DNA of 64,000 nucleotides from Tunturiibacter empetritectus (GCF_014201375.1 NZ_JACHDZ010000001.1:411110-475109); one strand, 5' to 3'. Shown: positions 44,783-53,873, numbered from the stretch's first letter. Program-made: numbers and translations. The notes: generated from the sequence alone by a model not told the origin.

Positions 44783-46054
44783 ATGACTTCGAAGACAGAG
44801 ATGAGAGAGCAGTTTCGCGTTGTGGTGACGGGGGTTGGGCTGGTGAGTCCGGTAGGGGTTGGCACGGAAGCGACCTGGGCTGCGCTGCAAAGCGGAGATT
44901 CCGGTATCGACAGAATCACGCTCTTCGATCCAGAGAGATTCAGCTGCCAGTTTGCCGGAGAGGTAAAGGGATTTGTTGCTGAGAACTTTGTTGATCGCAA
45001 GGATGTGAAGAAGATGGGGCGCTTCATTCAGTTTGCGATGGCTGCGGCGCAGTTTGCGATGGAGCAGTCGGGGCTGGATATGTCGGCTGAGGACCCGGAG
45101 CGCGTGGGCGTGTACGTCGGCAGCGGGATTGGAGCGTTCGAGGTGATCGAGCGAGAGCATACGAAGCTGCAGAGCGGCGGCCCCGATAGGATTTCGCCGT
45201 TCTTTATTACGGCGACGATCGCTAATCTGGCGGCGGGTCAGATCTCGATACGTTATGGGGCTACCGGGCCGAATCTGACGTGTGCCACTGCATGTACGAC
45301 TGGGGCGCATGGAGTTGGTGAGGCGTTCAGGATACTCCAGAGGGGCGATGCGGATGTGATGATCTGCGGCGGGAGTGAAGCTGCGGTCACGCCTCTTTCG
45401 GTGGGCGGGTTCGGTGCGATGCGGGCTCTGTCGACGCGCAATGAGGATCCGGCGCGGGCATCACGGCCGTGGGATCGCGGGCGCGATGGATTTGTTGTGG
45501 GCGAGGGCGCGGGAGTTCTTGTGCTTGAGGAGCGGGAGCATGCGCTGAAGCGGGGAGCGACGATACTGGCTGAGATCGTGGGCTATGCTGCGAACTCGGA
45601 TGCATTTCATACGAACGCTCCGCCGGAGGATGGGCGTGGAGTTCGGCGCGTGATGCAGTTGGCACTCAAGGATGCTGGGCTTGAACCGAGTGCGATTCAG
45701 TACTTGAATGCGCATGCTACGTCTACTCCGCTAGGAGACAGAGCGGAGGCCATGGCGATCTGCGAGACGTTCGGGGATCACGCGAAGAGCCTTCTAGTGA
45801 GTTCGACGAAGTCGATGACGGGACATCTGCTGGGTGGTGCGGGGAGTCTTGAGGCTGGCATTACGGTGCTGGCGCTGCGGGATCAGATTGCTCCTCCGAC
45901 TACGAACATCGAAGATCTGGATGAGGTGGTTCAGTTTAGATTGGTGAGGGACAAAGCAATCAGTGCGCCGATGGAGTATGCGATGTCGAACTCGTTCGGA
46001 TTTGGAGGAACGAACGCTTCGCTGATCTTCCGGGTGCATCATCCTGATGTGTGA
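44783..46054 (+). CDS. fabF: 3-oxoacyl-ACP synthase II
   Basis: 423 residues of a FabF-type condensing enzyme that extends acyl-ACP with malonyl-ACP in type II fatty-acid synthesis. The catalytic triad is intact: Cys171 (CATACTTGAH), His311 (NAHATSTPLGD) and His348 (KSMTGHLLGGAG). N-terminal RVVVTGVGLVSPVG and C-terminal NSFGFGGTNASLIF are canonical. The start is ATG 44783 behind GAGGAG. It overlaps nothing but ends two bases from the convergent GT2 gene. No fab operon surrounds it; it may be housekeeping or serve the polyketide-lipid genes downstream. Confidence 0.93.
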   Translation: MTSKTEMREQFRVVVTGVGLVSPVGVGTEATWAALQSGDSGIDRITLFDPERFSCQFAGEVKGFVAENFVDRKDVKKMGRFIQFAMAAAQFAMEQSGLDMSAEDPERVGVYVGSGIGAFEVIEREHTKLQSGGPDRISPFFITATIANLAAGQISIRYGATGPNLTCATACTTGAHGVGEAFRILQRGDADVMICGGSEAAVTPLSVGGFGAMRALSTRNEDPARASRPWDRGRDGFVVGEGAGVLVLEEREHALKRGATILAEIVGYAANSDAFHTNAPPEDGRGVRRVMQLALKDAGLEPSAIQYLNAHATSTPLGDRAEAMAICETFGDHAKSLLVSSTKSMTGHLLGGAGSLEAGITVLALRDQIAPPTTNIEDLDEVVQFRLVRDKAISAPMEYAMSNSFGFGGTNASLIFRVHHPDV

Positions 46055-46056
46055 GG

Positions 46057-46875
46057 TTACGCTCCGCCGCTGCGAAGCTCTTTGGTCTTGAGGACGATGA
46101 GGTACTCGTAGAAGGCCTGGAGGGTGGCGTAGGTGAGGCCAGCGCTCCCGTCGAGGATCGCTCCGCGGAGGAAGACCATGTAGAGCCACTTGAGGAGAGG
46201 GCGGCCCGGGAGGCGGTAGAAGATGGCCTTCTGATGGAGGCGGCGCGTGTGGAAGTCTGGGTCGCGTAGGGCTGTGATCAATGAGGGATTCTGCAGGCCT
46301 TGATTGCGGACGATGAGCTCGGCCTCCATGGTGGAGTAGAGGTTATGCTTCTCGATCCAGCGGGCGATGCCCTTGGAGAAGGGGTAGTGATCGAGCGGGT
46401 AGCTGAGCTCGGCTACGGGGCCGTCGATCTCGAGAACTTCGTTGATGGCGCGGGTGTAGCGCGCGTGCGCGGGGCGTACGAGGCGGATGTAGAACGGAGA
46501 GATCTGCGCGTGTTTGAGCCAGGTGTTTAAGAGGAAGTCACGGCGGCGTACGCGGAAGGCTGCGGTCTGGTCGGGAGCTGCGAGAGAGAGCTGTTGCATC
46601 TCGCGGGAGAGCTCAGGGGTGGGCCGCTCGTCGGCGTCGAGGATAAAGACCCAGGTGTGTTTGAAGGGGATGGTGGTAAGGGCGGCGTTGCGATGGGTGG
46701 CGTAGTCGTCGAAGGTACGGGTGTGGATGTGGGCGCCGGCGGCGTTGGCGATCTCGACGGTGTTGTCTGTGGAGTGGGAGTCGAAGACGTGAATGTCGTC
46801 GGACCAGGAGACGGAGGAGAGGCAGTCGGGGAGATCGCGCTGCTCGTTGCGGGTAAGGATGAGAACGGAGATCAT
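46057..46875 (-). CDS. Glycosyltransferase family 2
   Basis: 272 residues with a GT-A fold: SVLILTRNEQRDLPDCLSSV at the N-terminus, the nucleotide/metal DxD in FILDADERPTPEL, and the acceptor region with the AINEVLEIDG and YPFSKGIARWIEKHNLYS motifs of LPS-core-type transferases (WaaE/KdtX-like). It probably transfers a sugar to a lipopolysaccharide or other envelope glycan at the inner face of the cytoplasmic membrane. The C-terminus has one amphipathic hydrophobic stretch. Confidence 0.9.
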   Translation of the reverse strand: MISVLILTRNEQRDLPDCLSSVSWSDDIHVFDSHSTDNTVEIANAAGAHIHTRTFDDYATHRNAALTTIPFKHTWVFILDADERPTPELSREMQQLSLAAPDQTAAFRVRRRDFLLNTWLKHAQISPFYIRLVRPAHARYTRAINEVLEIDGPVAELSYPLDHYPFSKGIARWIEKHNLYSTMEAELIVRNQGLQNPSLITALRDPDFHTRRLHQKAIFYRLPGRPLLKWLYMVFLRGAILDGSAGLTYATLQAFYEYLIVLKTKELRSGGA

Positions 46876-46911
46876 CTTCGGCTATGGTACCGCGATGATC
46901 TCCAATTGTGG

Positions 46912-47010
46912 TTAGAAGCGGAGGACCAGGCCTGTGGTGAGAGTCTTTGCGCTGTCACCGTTTGAGGAGTCGTCGAGGCTGTAGCTGAAGTCGGGAGCGA
47001 AGTTTAGGAA
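46912..47010 (-). pseudogene. C-terminal remnant of an outer-membrane barrel protein
   Basis: The minus-strand frame bounded by two stops encodes FLNFAPDFSYSLDDSS and ends TTGLVLRF, i.e. a last beta-strand with terminal phenylalanine as in outer-membrane barrels. Only about 32 codons remain. It lies between the GT2 and FkbM genes. No upstream part of the gene can be found; the rest of the 46876-47153 gap is featureless. Confidence 0.4.
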
Positions 47011-47153
47011 GGGAAATTAGGCGGCTGGCGGCTCCGAGGAAGTGGCCGCAGAAGACGATTTGATTCGTGAAACCGGGAGATGGCTGTTCCCGTTGCAGGT
47101 CCGCCTCTAGAGTCCCGAGGCGGTCAGCAGCTAGTGTCACGATCCTTCAAGCG

Positions 47154-47879
47154 CTAAGCGGGATTGCTCACCAAAGAGCTCTGCTCGTGAGGAAGGAAGA
47201 AGTAGTTTGGTGTTTTGTCGGCGGGAGTCGCGATCCGGAAGGTACCGTGTTCGTAGATGTAGGCATCGTAGTCGAGTGAGGCGAAGAGCTCGAAGGTGCG
47301 AGAGCTGGAGACCTCAACCACCCAGATGGGGCGGGAACGAGCGATCAGTTCGAGCGCGCCGTTGATGCATGGGACCTCGTGGCCCTCTACGTCGCACTTG
47401 ATGAGCCGTGGGCTAAGAGTTGGAAAGAGGGTGTCGAGCCGTGTCACTTTGACAGGAATGTCGCCCGTCTCAGAGAGGGTGGACTCGTAGATGTTTGCGC
47501 CTCCGGAGGCGTACTGCGGCATGCTCATTGCGGCGTGGTCCTGGTCACGGTCCGAGGCGGCAAGGTTGTAGCAGGTGACGTTGGGGAGGTTGAGGGCGCG
47601 GACGTTGGAGGTGAGGTAAGAGAAGGTCTCGGGGACGGGTTCAAGCGAATGAATCTGTCCGGCTGGGCCGACGAACTCCGAACAGAAACGGGTGTAGACA
47701 CCGATGTTGGCGCCGATGTCGAACACGACATCGCCGGCACGCAGGAGCGCTTTGCAACCAAGGAGATCGGGCTCATCGTTGAGGTCGTAATGCTTCAACT
47801 GGTCCTGGTAATGACGGGCGCGAACTGGCTTGAGGACAGAATCGGGAAGGTACTTCAGTGCGATCTGTTTTAGAGGCAT
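47154..47879 (-). CDS. FkbM-family SAM-dependent methyltransferase
   Basis: 241 residues with a class I methyltransferase fold: SAM-binding VVFDIGANIGVYTRFCSE, acidic EPVPETFSYL after strand 2, and the FkbM signature region KVTRLDTLFP followed by LIKCDVEGHEVPCINGA. FkbM-type enzymes O-methylate sugars or polyketides. Beside a GT2 gene it may methylate an envelope glycan. The start at 47879 has TGGAG upstream. Confidence 0.88.
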   Translation of the reverse strand: MPLKQIALKYLPDSVLKPVRARHYQDQLKHYDLNDEPDLLGCKALLRAGDVVFDIGANIGVYTRFCSEFVGPAGQIHSLEPVPETFSYLTSNVRALNLPNVTCYNLAASDRDQDHAAMSMPQYASGGANIYESTLSETGDIPVKVTRLDTLFPTLSPRLIKCDVEGHEVPCINGALELIARSRPIWVVEVSSSRTFELFASLDYDAYIYEHGTFRIATPADKTPNYFFLPHEQSSLVSNPA

Positions 47880-48148
47880 TGCTGCTCCATGGAATGAGTG
47901 CCACATTCGGAAGCCTTATAAAAACGGTTCCGTTGCGAGCAGTATAGCCCGCCGATATGTATTTTTTAGTGCACCTTAAGAAGTAGAAACGATTCTGTGA
48001 GTACGCGCGTGAATACCTCTACGCCACTGAAATTGCGTGAAGGTGCATTCTGATAGCGGGGAGAAGCGAAGTTCTGGGAGAGTCACGCTGCCGGGGCAGT
48101 GTCATTGCTGATTGCTGGTATGATCGGCGGCGGTGAGGGGTTAAACCA

Positions 48149-49696
48149 ATGCCTAATTTGCCTTGTGAAGAAGGTGCGATGCGTAGTGTGGCCTCTGCAC
48201 CGGAGAAGACGCGGGGCGGGGTGTGGGTACTTGCGGCTACGATTCTTGGATCGAGCATGGTGTTCATCGATGGGACGGTGGTGAACGTTGCGCTGCCGGC
48301 GTTGCAGAGCGCTCTGAATGCCACTGTGACCGATGTGCAGTGGGTGGTTGAGGCGTATGCGTTGTTTTTGGCGGCGCTGCTACTGGTGGGCGGGTCGCTG
48401 GGCGATCTTTATGGGCGGCGGAAGATTTTTTTGATTGGGGTGGTGTTGTTTGCCGGGGCTTCGGCGTGGTGCGGGTTTGCTTCTGATGTTCGTGCTCTGA
48501 TTGTGGCTCGGGGATTGCAAGGGGTGGGTGGGGCTTTGCTGGTGCCGGGTAGCCTCGCGTTGATCAGTTCTTCGTTCTGCGCGGAGGAGCGAGGGCGTGC
48601 GATTGGGACGTGGTCGGGCTTCACGGCGATGACCGCGGCGGTGGGACCTGTGCTGGGTGGTTGGTTGATCGAGCATCTCTCTTGGCGTTGGGTGTTCTTT
48701 ATCAATTTGCCGCTGGCTCTTTTGGTGGTGTTGATCTCTTTGGCACGGGTGCCGGAGAGTCGCGATGAGAAGATGATGCAGAGGCTGGATGGGTGGGGGG
48801 CGGCTCTGGCTACGGTAGGATTGTGCGGGATTACGTTTGCCTTGATTGAGGCCGGGGGCGGCGGGAGACGGGCGTTGATTGCTGGCGTGGTTGGCGTGAC
48901 GGCTCTTGCGGCGTTCTTTGTGGTGGAGTCGCGGTCTGAGGCTCCGATGCTGCCGCTGGGGCTGTTTCGATCGCGGACCTTCAGCGGGGCGAATCTGATG
49001 ACTTTGTTTTTGTATGCGGCGCTGAGCGGGGTGTTGTTCTTTCTGCCGTTGGATCTGATCCAGGTGCAGCACTACTCGGCTACGCAGGCGGGTGGGGCCT
49101 TGCTTCCACTTATTTTGCTGGTCTTTCTGTTGTCGCGGTGGTCGGGTGGGTTGATTGTGAAGTATGGGGCGCGGCTGCCTCTCATTATTGGGCCTTTGAT
49201 TGCGGGTGTGGGATTTGGATTGTTGCGGCGGGGAGGGGTGGGTGGGTCTTACTGGTCGACTGTGTTTCCGGCGGTGATTGTGCTTGGGCTGGGGCTGGCG
49301 GTGAGCGTGGCTCCGTTGACGACTACGGTGATGAGTTCGATCGATCAGAGCCGGGCGGGCGTGGCTTCGGGGATCAATAATGCGGTGTCGCGCGTGGCTG
49401 GATTGCTGGCGATTGCGGTGATGGGGCTGCTGTTTTCGATGACGTTCAACGGGAGGCTGGGGCGGGGGCTGGATGAGCTGGGGCTTCCGGCGGCGGAGCG
49501 TCAGAGTGTGGATGCCCAGAGGGCCAAGCTGGCGGCGGCGAAGAGCGACGATGTGCGGGTGCAGCGGCTGATTGGGAAGTCGTTCGTCGGTGCTTATGGG
49601 GTGGTGTTGTGGATTGCGGTGGGGCTCTCGGTGGCGAGTGCTTTGAGTGCTGCGTTGTTGATCGAGGGGAGACCGGCGCCGGTGCGGGTTGAGTGA
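48149..49696 (+). CDS. DHA2-family MFS efflux transporter (EmrB/QacA-like)
   Basis: 515 residues with 14 predicted membrane helices, as in drug:proton antiporter family 2. Motif A (GGSLGDLYGRRKIFLIG), motif C-type GPVLGGWLIEHLSWRWVFFINLP and motif D-type SMVFIDGTVVNVALPAL are clear. These pumps export hydrophobic compounds using the proton gradient. An in-frame ATG at 48179 is an alternative start; 48149 has GAGGGG upstream. No membrane-fusion partner is adjacent. It is convergent with the ketoacyl synthase at 49712 and could export a product of that cluster. Confidence 0.92.
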   Translation: MPNLPCEEGAMRSVASAPEKTRGGVWVLAATILGSSMVFIDGTVVNVALPALQSALNATVTDVQWVVEAYALFLAALLLVGGSLGDLYGRRKIFLIGVVLFAGASAWCGFASDVRALIVARGLQGVGGALLVPGSLALISSSFCAEERGRAIGTWSGFTAMTAAVGPVLGGWLIEHLSWRWVFFINLPLALLVVLISLARVPESRDEKMMQRLDGWGAALATVGLCGITFALIEAGGGGRRALIAGVVGVTALAAFFVVESRSEAPMLPLGLFRSRTFSGANLMTLFLYAALSGVLFFLPLDLIQVQHYSATQAGGALLPLILLVFLLSRWSGGLIVKYGARLPLIIGPLIAGVGFGLLRRGGVGGSYWSTVFPAVIVLGLGLAVSVAPLTTTVMSSIDQSRAGVASGINNAVSRVAGLLAIAVMGLLFSMTFNGRLGRGLDELGLPAAERQSVDAQRAKLAAAKSDDVRVQRLIGKSFVGAYGVVLWIAVGLSVASALSAALLIEGRPAPVRVE

Positions 49697-49711
49697 GTTT
49701 TTTGCTTCGGA

Positions 49712-50947
49712 TTATTTGATGGGGCGGAGGGCGAGGACGGCGTTGAGGCCTCCGAAGGCCAGGGAGTTGGAGAGGGCCAGCTTCGGAGAGGTGGGGCGGG
49801 GGGCGCCGAGAATGATGTCGAGGTCGATCGCGGGGTCGACCTGGGTGATGCCGGTATTGGCGGGGAGGAGACTCTCTTTGAGGGCGAGGATGGTGGCGAG
49901 GGCTTCGAGGGCTCCGCTGGCTCCGATGGAGTGACCGTGGAGGGATTTGGTTGAGCTGACGGGGATCTTTGATGCGAGCGGGCCGAAGACCTGATGGATG
50001 GCGGCGGCTTCGGTGACGTCGTTGACCAGGGTACCGGTGCCGTGGGCGCTGAGGTAGCCGACTTCTTCGGGTGAGGCGCCGGCGTCCTTGAGGGCGGCGC
50101 GCATGGCGGCGGCGGCACCGTCGGGGTGGGGCTGGGTGATGTGGCTGGCGTCGGCGGAGCTGCCGGTGCCTACGATCTCGGCGTAGATGGTGGCGTTGCG
50201 GGCTCTGGCGGACTCGAGGGTTTCGAGGGTGAACATGGCGGCGCCTTCGCCGAGGGTCATGCCGTCGCGGTCGGCGGAGAAGGGGCGGCACTGGGTGGGG
50301 GAGACGACGCGCATGCTGTCCCAGGCGCGAAGGAAGCCGAAGGTTAGGGGGGCTTCGTGGCCGCCGGTGATGGCGGCGTCGATCATGCCTGCGCGGATCA
50401 TCTGGAAGGCGAGGCCGATGGCGTGGGCGCCGGAGGAGCAGGCTGTGGAGATGTTGAGGGAGGGTCCGGTGATCTTCTGGTCGATGGAGATGTTGCTGGC
50501 TCCTGCGGAGGCCATGGTGCGGACGACGGTGAGGGGATGGACGCGGGCGTCGCGGGTGTAGAGCCTGTTGGTCTCGGTCTCTTCGGCCTGGCGGCCACCG
50601 CATGCGCAGCCGACGATGATCGCGATCTTCTCTGGTGCGTAGTGGCTGGTCAGCTGGGATTCAGCGGCGGCCTGGCGGGCGGCGACGACGGCGAAGTGCA
50701 CGGTTCGGTCGGTGGCGGTGAGGATGCCCGAGTCGAGGTGCTGGCGGGCGTCGAAGTCTTTGACGGCGGCTGTCTGGGTGAAGCGGAGGCCCTGGGTCTT
50801 GTCGTCAGGGGCGCGGGCGGGGGCTTCGGGGTAGGGGGGGAAGGGGGCGATGCCGGTGGTGCCGGCGAAGAGGGAGGTGCGGAAGTCCGCGACGGTGTTG
50901 CCGATGGGGGTGATGCATCCGAGGCCGGTGACTACGACACGATTCAC
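49712..50947 (-). CDS. Beta-ketoacyl-ACP synthase (FabF/KAS II-like, pathway-specific)
   Basis: 411 residues with a full thiolase fold and intact Cys170 (STACSSGAH), His302 (LSAHGTGT) and His339 (KSLHGHSIGASG). Deviations from housekeeping FabF: GCACGGRQAEETE in place of the usual early motif, and a FHVVSP-type loop (SMRVVSPTQCRPFSADRDG) typical of secondary-metabolism synthases. It probably elongates an acyl chain on the nearby acyl carrier protein. It is divergent from the methyltransferase at 51367. Confidence 0.88.
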   Translation of the reverse strand: MNRVVVTGLGCITPIGNTVADFRTSLFAGTTGIAPFPPYPEAPARAPDDKTQGLRFTQTAAVKDFDARQHLDSGILTATDRTVHFAVVAARQAAAESQLTSHYAPEKIAIIVGCACGGRQAEETETNRLYTRDARVHPLTVVRTMASAGASNISIDQKITGPSLNISTACSSGAHAIGLAFQMIRAGMIDAAITGGHEAPLTFGFLRAWDSMRVVSPTQCRPFSADRDGMTLGEGAAMFTLETLESARARNATIYAEIVGTGSSADASHITQPHPDGAAAAMRAALKDAGASPEEVGYLSAHGTGTLVNDVTEAAAIHQVFGPLASKIPVSSTKSLHGHSIGASGALEALATILALKESLLPANTGITQVDPAIDLDIILGAPRPTSPKLALSNSLAFGGLNAVLALRPIK

Positions 50948-51366
50948 TTCTTCTCCCTGATGGTGCTCTGGTGATTGTAGATTCTTCCGGGGGCTGGGCT
51001 ACCCCCTCCCCCCTGGGGGTATTTTGTGGCTAAAGTACTTTTTTTGAATGGTTTGCAGTGGACGTTTGCCTGCAAAGTGTTGCATTGAAATGGGTTGCCT
51101 GTAAAATATTCCATTCAAAAGGGTTACGGGATCCTGTCGGTGTGCTGTCCATGATCTGCCTGTCGGTTGTCAAAGAAAAGCCCCTGTTGATCTCAGGGGC
51201 TTACTTTGTTCTGTATCCATTATATCTGTGTGGATCAATCTCATACGCCACGCGTTGGCGCGGGGTTTGGGGTTTCTGGGGTTGACAGGGTGTGGGAGGA
51301 GTAAAAACTATCTCGGATACCGACTAACCCTGAGAGGGAACTCGGCTTAGGAATGGAGCTTGACCT
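50948..51366. other. Intergenic element with C-run, near-repeats and hairpin
   Basis: A 419-bp gap without a gene. It has a C/G-rich hairpin-like start (CCCCCTCCCCCCTGGGGG, about 51001-51018), then two related segments (GTTTGCCTGCAAAGTGTTGCA and GGTTGCCTGTAAAATATTCCA), and a stem-loop AAGCCCCTG/CAGGGGCTT (51178-51202). The arrangement resembles a dispersed non-coding element I associate with Terriglobia genomes, but only one copy is present here. Confidence 0.45.
51178..51202. terminator. Isolated stem-loop in the 50.9-51.4 kb gap
   Basis: A nine-base perfect stem (AAGCCCCTG/CAGGGGCTT) with a seven-base loop, preceded by GAAA and followed by ACTTTG. It looks like an intrinsic terminator but lies far upstream of both flanking genes, so it may end a short transcript from the element itself. 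Confidence 0.4.
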
Positions 51367-52263
51367 TTGATTGATGCGATTGAGCGCGTGGTGCGGGAGC
51401 TTGAAGAGGATCGGTCGCTGCTGGAGCCGGATCGGCTTCGCGAGCGGCTTGAGGCGCTGGATCGGCTTGATGCTTATCTTCCTTTTCTTTCGGATGTCCC
51501 TCAAGCGGTACTCGGGGTTGAGTCGAACGATGCGGGAGTTTATCTTCGGGCGCGGGCGGTTTGCGCCAGGCTGGAGGCTGCGAATGGGGAGCTCTACGAA
51601 GCCATTCGAGGGGAGATTCGACGCGGGCGCGGGCATGATGCTTTACTTCGGTGGGTTCGCTCGCCGGAGAGGGAGGCAAGGGTCGGGGTGGGTTACGATG
51701 TGGGCGACGGCGTGGGCTATGACTACCTGGATGAGCTGGTCAGCGGGGTGTTGCAGTTCGAAGAGCCTGACGCGGGAGAGGTTGCGAGGGAGCCTGAGAT
51801 GGTGTTTTATCAGCCCACTCCGGCGCATCATATCTTCGACCTGGTCGGCGGGGCTGGGCTGACTGCGGAGGATGTTCTTGTCGATCTTGGCTCCGGGTTG
51901 GGCCATGTTCCTTTGCTGGTTTCGATTTGCACTGGTGCCAGCAGCGTAGGGATTGAGTTGGAGGCGGCCTACGTGGAACGCGCGCGGCAGTGTGCGCAGC
52001 GGCTGAATGTGAAGGCTACGTTTTTTTGTGAGGATGCGCGAGTGGCGGATCTTTCGCGCGGCACAGTCTTCTATCTTTACACTCCTTTTGTGGGGTCCAT
52101 CCTGCGCGATGTGCTCGACCGTCTGAGGCGGGAGGCTGCTAGTCGCCGGATCCGCATCTGCACTTACGGGCCTTGTACGGCTGTGGTTGCGGAAGAGCCG
52201 TGGCTTGAGGCTGCCGCAGCGCCGGAGATGGATCGGATTGTGCTCTTTCGCTCTCGCGGTTAG
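51367..52263 (+). CDS. Class I SAM-dependent methyltransferase
   Basis: 298 residues. A helical N-terminal domain (about 1-140; IERVVRELEEDRSLLEPDRL) precedes a Rossmann methyltransferase core with YQPTPAHHIFDLV, SAM motif I DVLVDLGSGLGHVPLLV, motif II GIELEAAYVERARQCAQRLN and the acidic EDARVAD loop. The start is TTG 51367, with GGAG upstream; no ATG is available before the core. The substrate is unknown. It is divergent from the ketoacyl synthase and convergent with the SpoIIE phosphatase; a large palindrome follows. Confidence 0.82.
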   Translation: MIDAIERVVRELEEDRSLLEPDRLRERLEALDRLDAYLPFLSDVPQAVLGVESNDAGVYLRARAVCARLEAANGELYEAIRGEIRRGRGHDALLRWVRSPEREARVGVGYDVGDGVGYDYLDELVSGVLQFEEPDAGEVAREPEMVFYQPTPAHHIFDLVGGAGLTAEDVLVDLGSGLGHVPLLVSICTGASSVGIELEAAYVERARQCAQRLNVKATFFCEDARVADLSRGTVFYLYTPFVGSILRDVLDRLRREAASRRIRICTYGPCTAVVAEEPWLEAAAAPEMDRIVLFRSRG

Positions 52264-52276
52264 AGCGGGGAAAGAT

Positions 52277-52450
52277 AGGTCCTGCCGGACGGGCCCACTG
52301 CGCGTGGGGCGGTCACTTCGTGACTTGTGTACCCCTTCGGCTGGTCCTCCCGTTGGTCGGGGGAGAGATTGATTTCGACCAACGGGAGAACCAAAGAATT
52401 TCATCCTGCCGTGACCGCGCCGCGCGTAGCGGGTCCGTCCGGCAGGACCC
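52277..52450. repeat. Large nested palindrome
   Basis: About 174 bp that fold into one long structure. The outer arms (GGTCCTGCCGGACGGGCCCA... and ...GGGTCCGTCCGGCAGGACC) pair over about 39 bases with few mismatches. The inner arms (GGTCCTCCCGTTGGTCG and CGACCAACGGGAGAACC) pair over 17 bases with one mismatch. Between them lies a small hairpin (GGTCACTTCGTGAC). TTTTT follows, so it can terminate the + strand methyltransferase transcript. It lies between convergent genes. Confidence 0.85.
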
Positions 52451-52457
52451 TTTTTCT

Positions 52458-53873
52458 CTAGAGTCGCGGTTCCAGGATATTTTCTGCGAAGTAGTCGCAG
52501 ATGAGGAGGGTGAGGTCGTCGTTCTGGGACTTGGACGACCAGCGTTCGAGCGAGGAGAGGATGCTGGCGGCGGCTGCGTCGGCGCTGAGGCTGGCGGCCT
52601 CTTTGAGCAGAGTGTGGAGGCGGCTTGAACCGAACTCTTCTCCCTGTGCGTTGGTGGCTTCGAGGATGCCGTCGGTGTAGAGGAGGAGGCGGTCGCTGGA
52701 CTGGAGTGCGTATTCGGCGGTTGTGTAAGTTGCGAAGGTGAAGGCTGCGAGCATGAGGCCGTTCTCCGTGAGTTCGATCACGCTTCCTTCACGCAGTAAC
52801 AACATGGGCGGGTGCGCGGCGGCAGAGTATCGGAGTGTGGAGGATGCGGCGTCGAGATAGACGTAGGCGGCGGTGACGAACTGGTCCTGCGTGTTGCCGC
52901 AGAGGACGGAGTTCATTCCGGCGAGGAGGAGGGCGGGGTCGGCGGCGTTGGCGCGCTGGGAGGTGGCGGCGAGTTTGACCATGGAGGCGATGAGGGCGGC
53001 GGGAACACCGTGGCCGGAGACGTCGGCGATGAGGAGGCCGGCTTGGGTTTGATCGGCGATGAGGAAGTCGTAGAAGTCTCCGGCGACGGCGGTCATGGGG
53101 ACGTAGCGGGCGGCGACGTGGAAGTGAGCGGACTGGGGATAGGCCGGGGGGAGAATCGAGGTCTGGATTCGCCGGGCGATGTCGAGCTCTTTTTGCAGGT
53201 CGCTGAACTGCTGGTCGCGATGCAGGCTACGCTTTGCGGCTACGTAGCCGAGGATTACGAGGAAGATGGTGAAGCCGATCGGCTCGATGAACGGGCCGTA
53301 TCCAAAAGCTTGGCCGATGTTGTCGAAGAGTGCGAAGACGACGAAGACAAAGATGCCGCGGCGGGCGATGATGAAGTCTCGGTCTGTCTGCTTTCGCGTC
53401 AGGGATTGAATGATGAGTGCGAACAGACTGACGATGACTACGACGTTGTTCGTCGTCTGAAAGGCAGCCCTCTGGCCGAATAGCATGGTTGCGACGGCGA
53501 GACCCAGGAAGACGGCTGTGAGAGCGATGATGATCTTACGGCCTGAGCGGCCGAGGAAGCCTGCGGCCTGGAAGTAGAAGAATCCGGGGATGGGCACGAG
53601 GTAGTTGCCGATGGCGCGGAGGTCGTTGAAGAAGTGCGAGGGCGGGATGATTAGGGTGAGAAGTCCCAGCCGGAGCCAGAGCCGTTGGCCGTAGAAGATG
53701 GCGAAGAGGGCGAGCCAGAAGAGCATGGCGTCGAACTTGCGACTGAGAAAGGCGAATGCGATCGAGACTAGTCCGAGGGCGGTGAAGGCGGCGCCCAGGA
53801 AGAGATAGAGCTCATCGTGGTGAAAGGTCCGCAGAACCTGACTGGCTGTCAGTTGAGGGTCGCCTACATACAT
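52458..53873 (-). CDS. Membrane-bound SpoIIE/RsbU-type PP2C phosphatase
   Basis: 471 residues. About seven membrane helices (residues 20-215; LFLGAAFTALGLVSIAFAF to IGFTIFLVILGYVAA) form a 7TM-type sensor, followed by a short coiled coil (QQFSDLQKELDIARRIQTSIL) and a SpoIIE phosphatase domain with metal-binding motifs VAGDFYDF, IADVSGHGVPAALIAS and LLLYTDGILEATN, ending SQNDDLTLLIC. Such enzymes dephosphorylate STAS anti-anti-sigma factors; a candidate substrate is the STAS protein at 26015-26362. It lies downstream of the acyl carrier protein gene, same strand, 74 bp away. Confidence 0.92.
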   Translation of the reverse strand: MYVGDPQLTASQVLRTFHHDELYLFLGAAFTALGLVSIAFAFLSRKFDAMLFWLALFAIFYGQRLWLRLGLLTLIIPPSHFFNDLRAIGNYLVPIPGFFYFQAAGFLGRSGRKIIIALTAVFLGLAVATMLFGQRAAFQTTNNVVVIVSLFALIIQSLTRKQTDRDFIIARRGIFVFVVFALFDNIGQAFGYGPFIEPIGFTIFLVILGYVAAKRSLHRDQQFSDLQKELDIARRIQTSILPPAYPQSAHFHVAARYVPMTAVAGDFYDFLIADQTQAGLLIADVSGHGVPAALIASMVKLAATSQRANAADPALLLAGMNSVLCGNTQDQFVTAAYVYLDAASSTLRYSAAAHPPMLLLREGSVIELTENGLMLAAFTFATYTTAEYALQSSDRLLLYTDGILEATNAQGEEFGSSRLHTLLKEAASLSADAAAASILSSLERWSSKSQNDDLTLLICDYFAENILEPRL

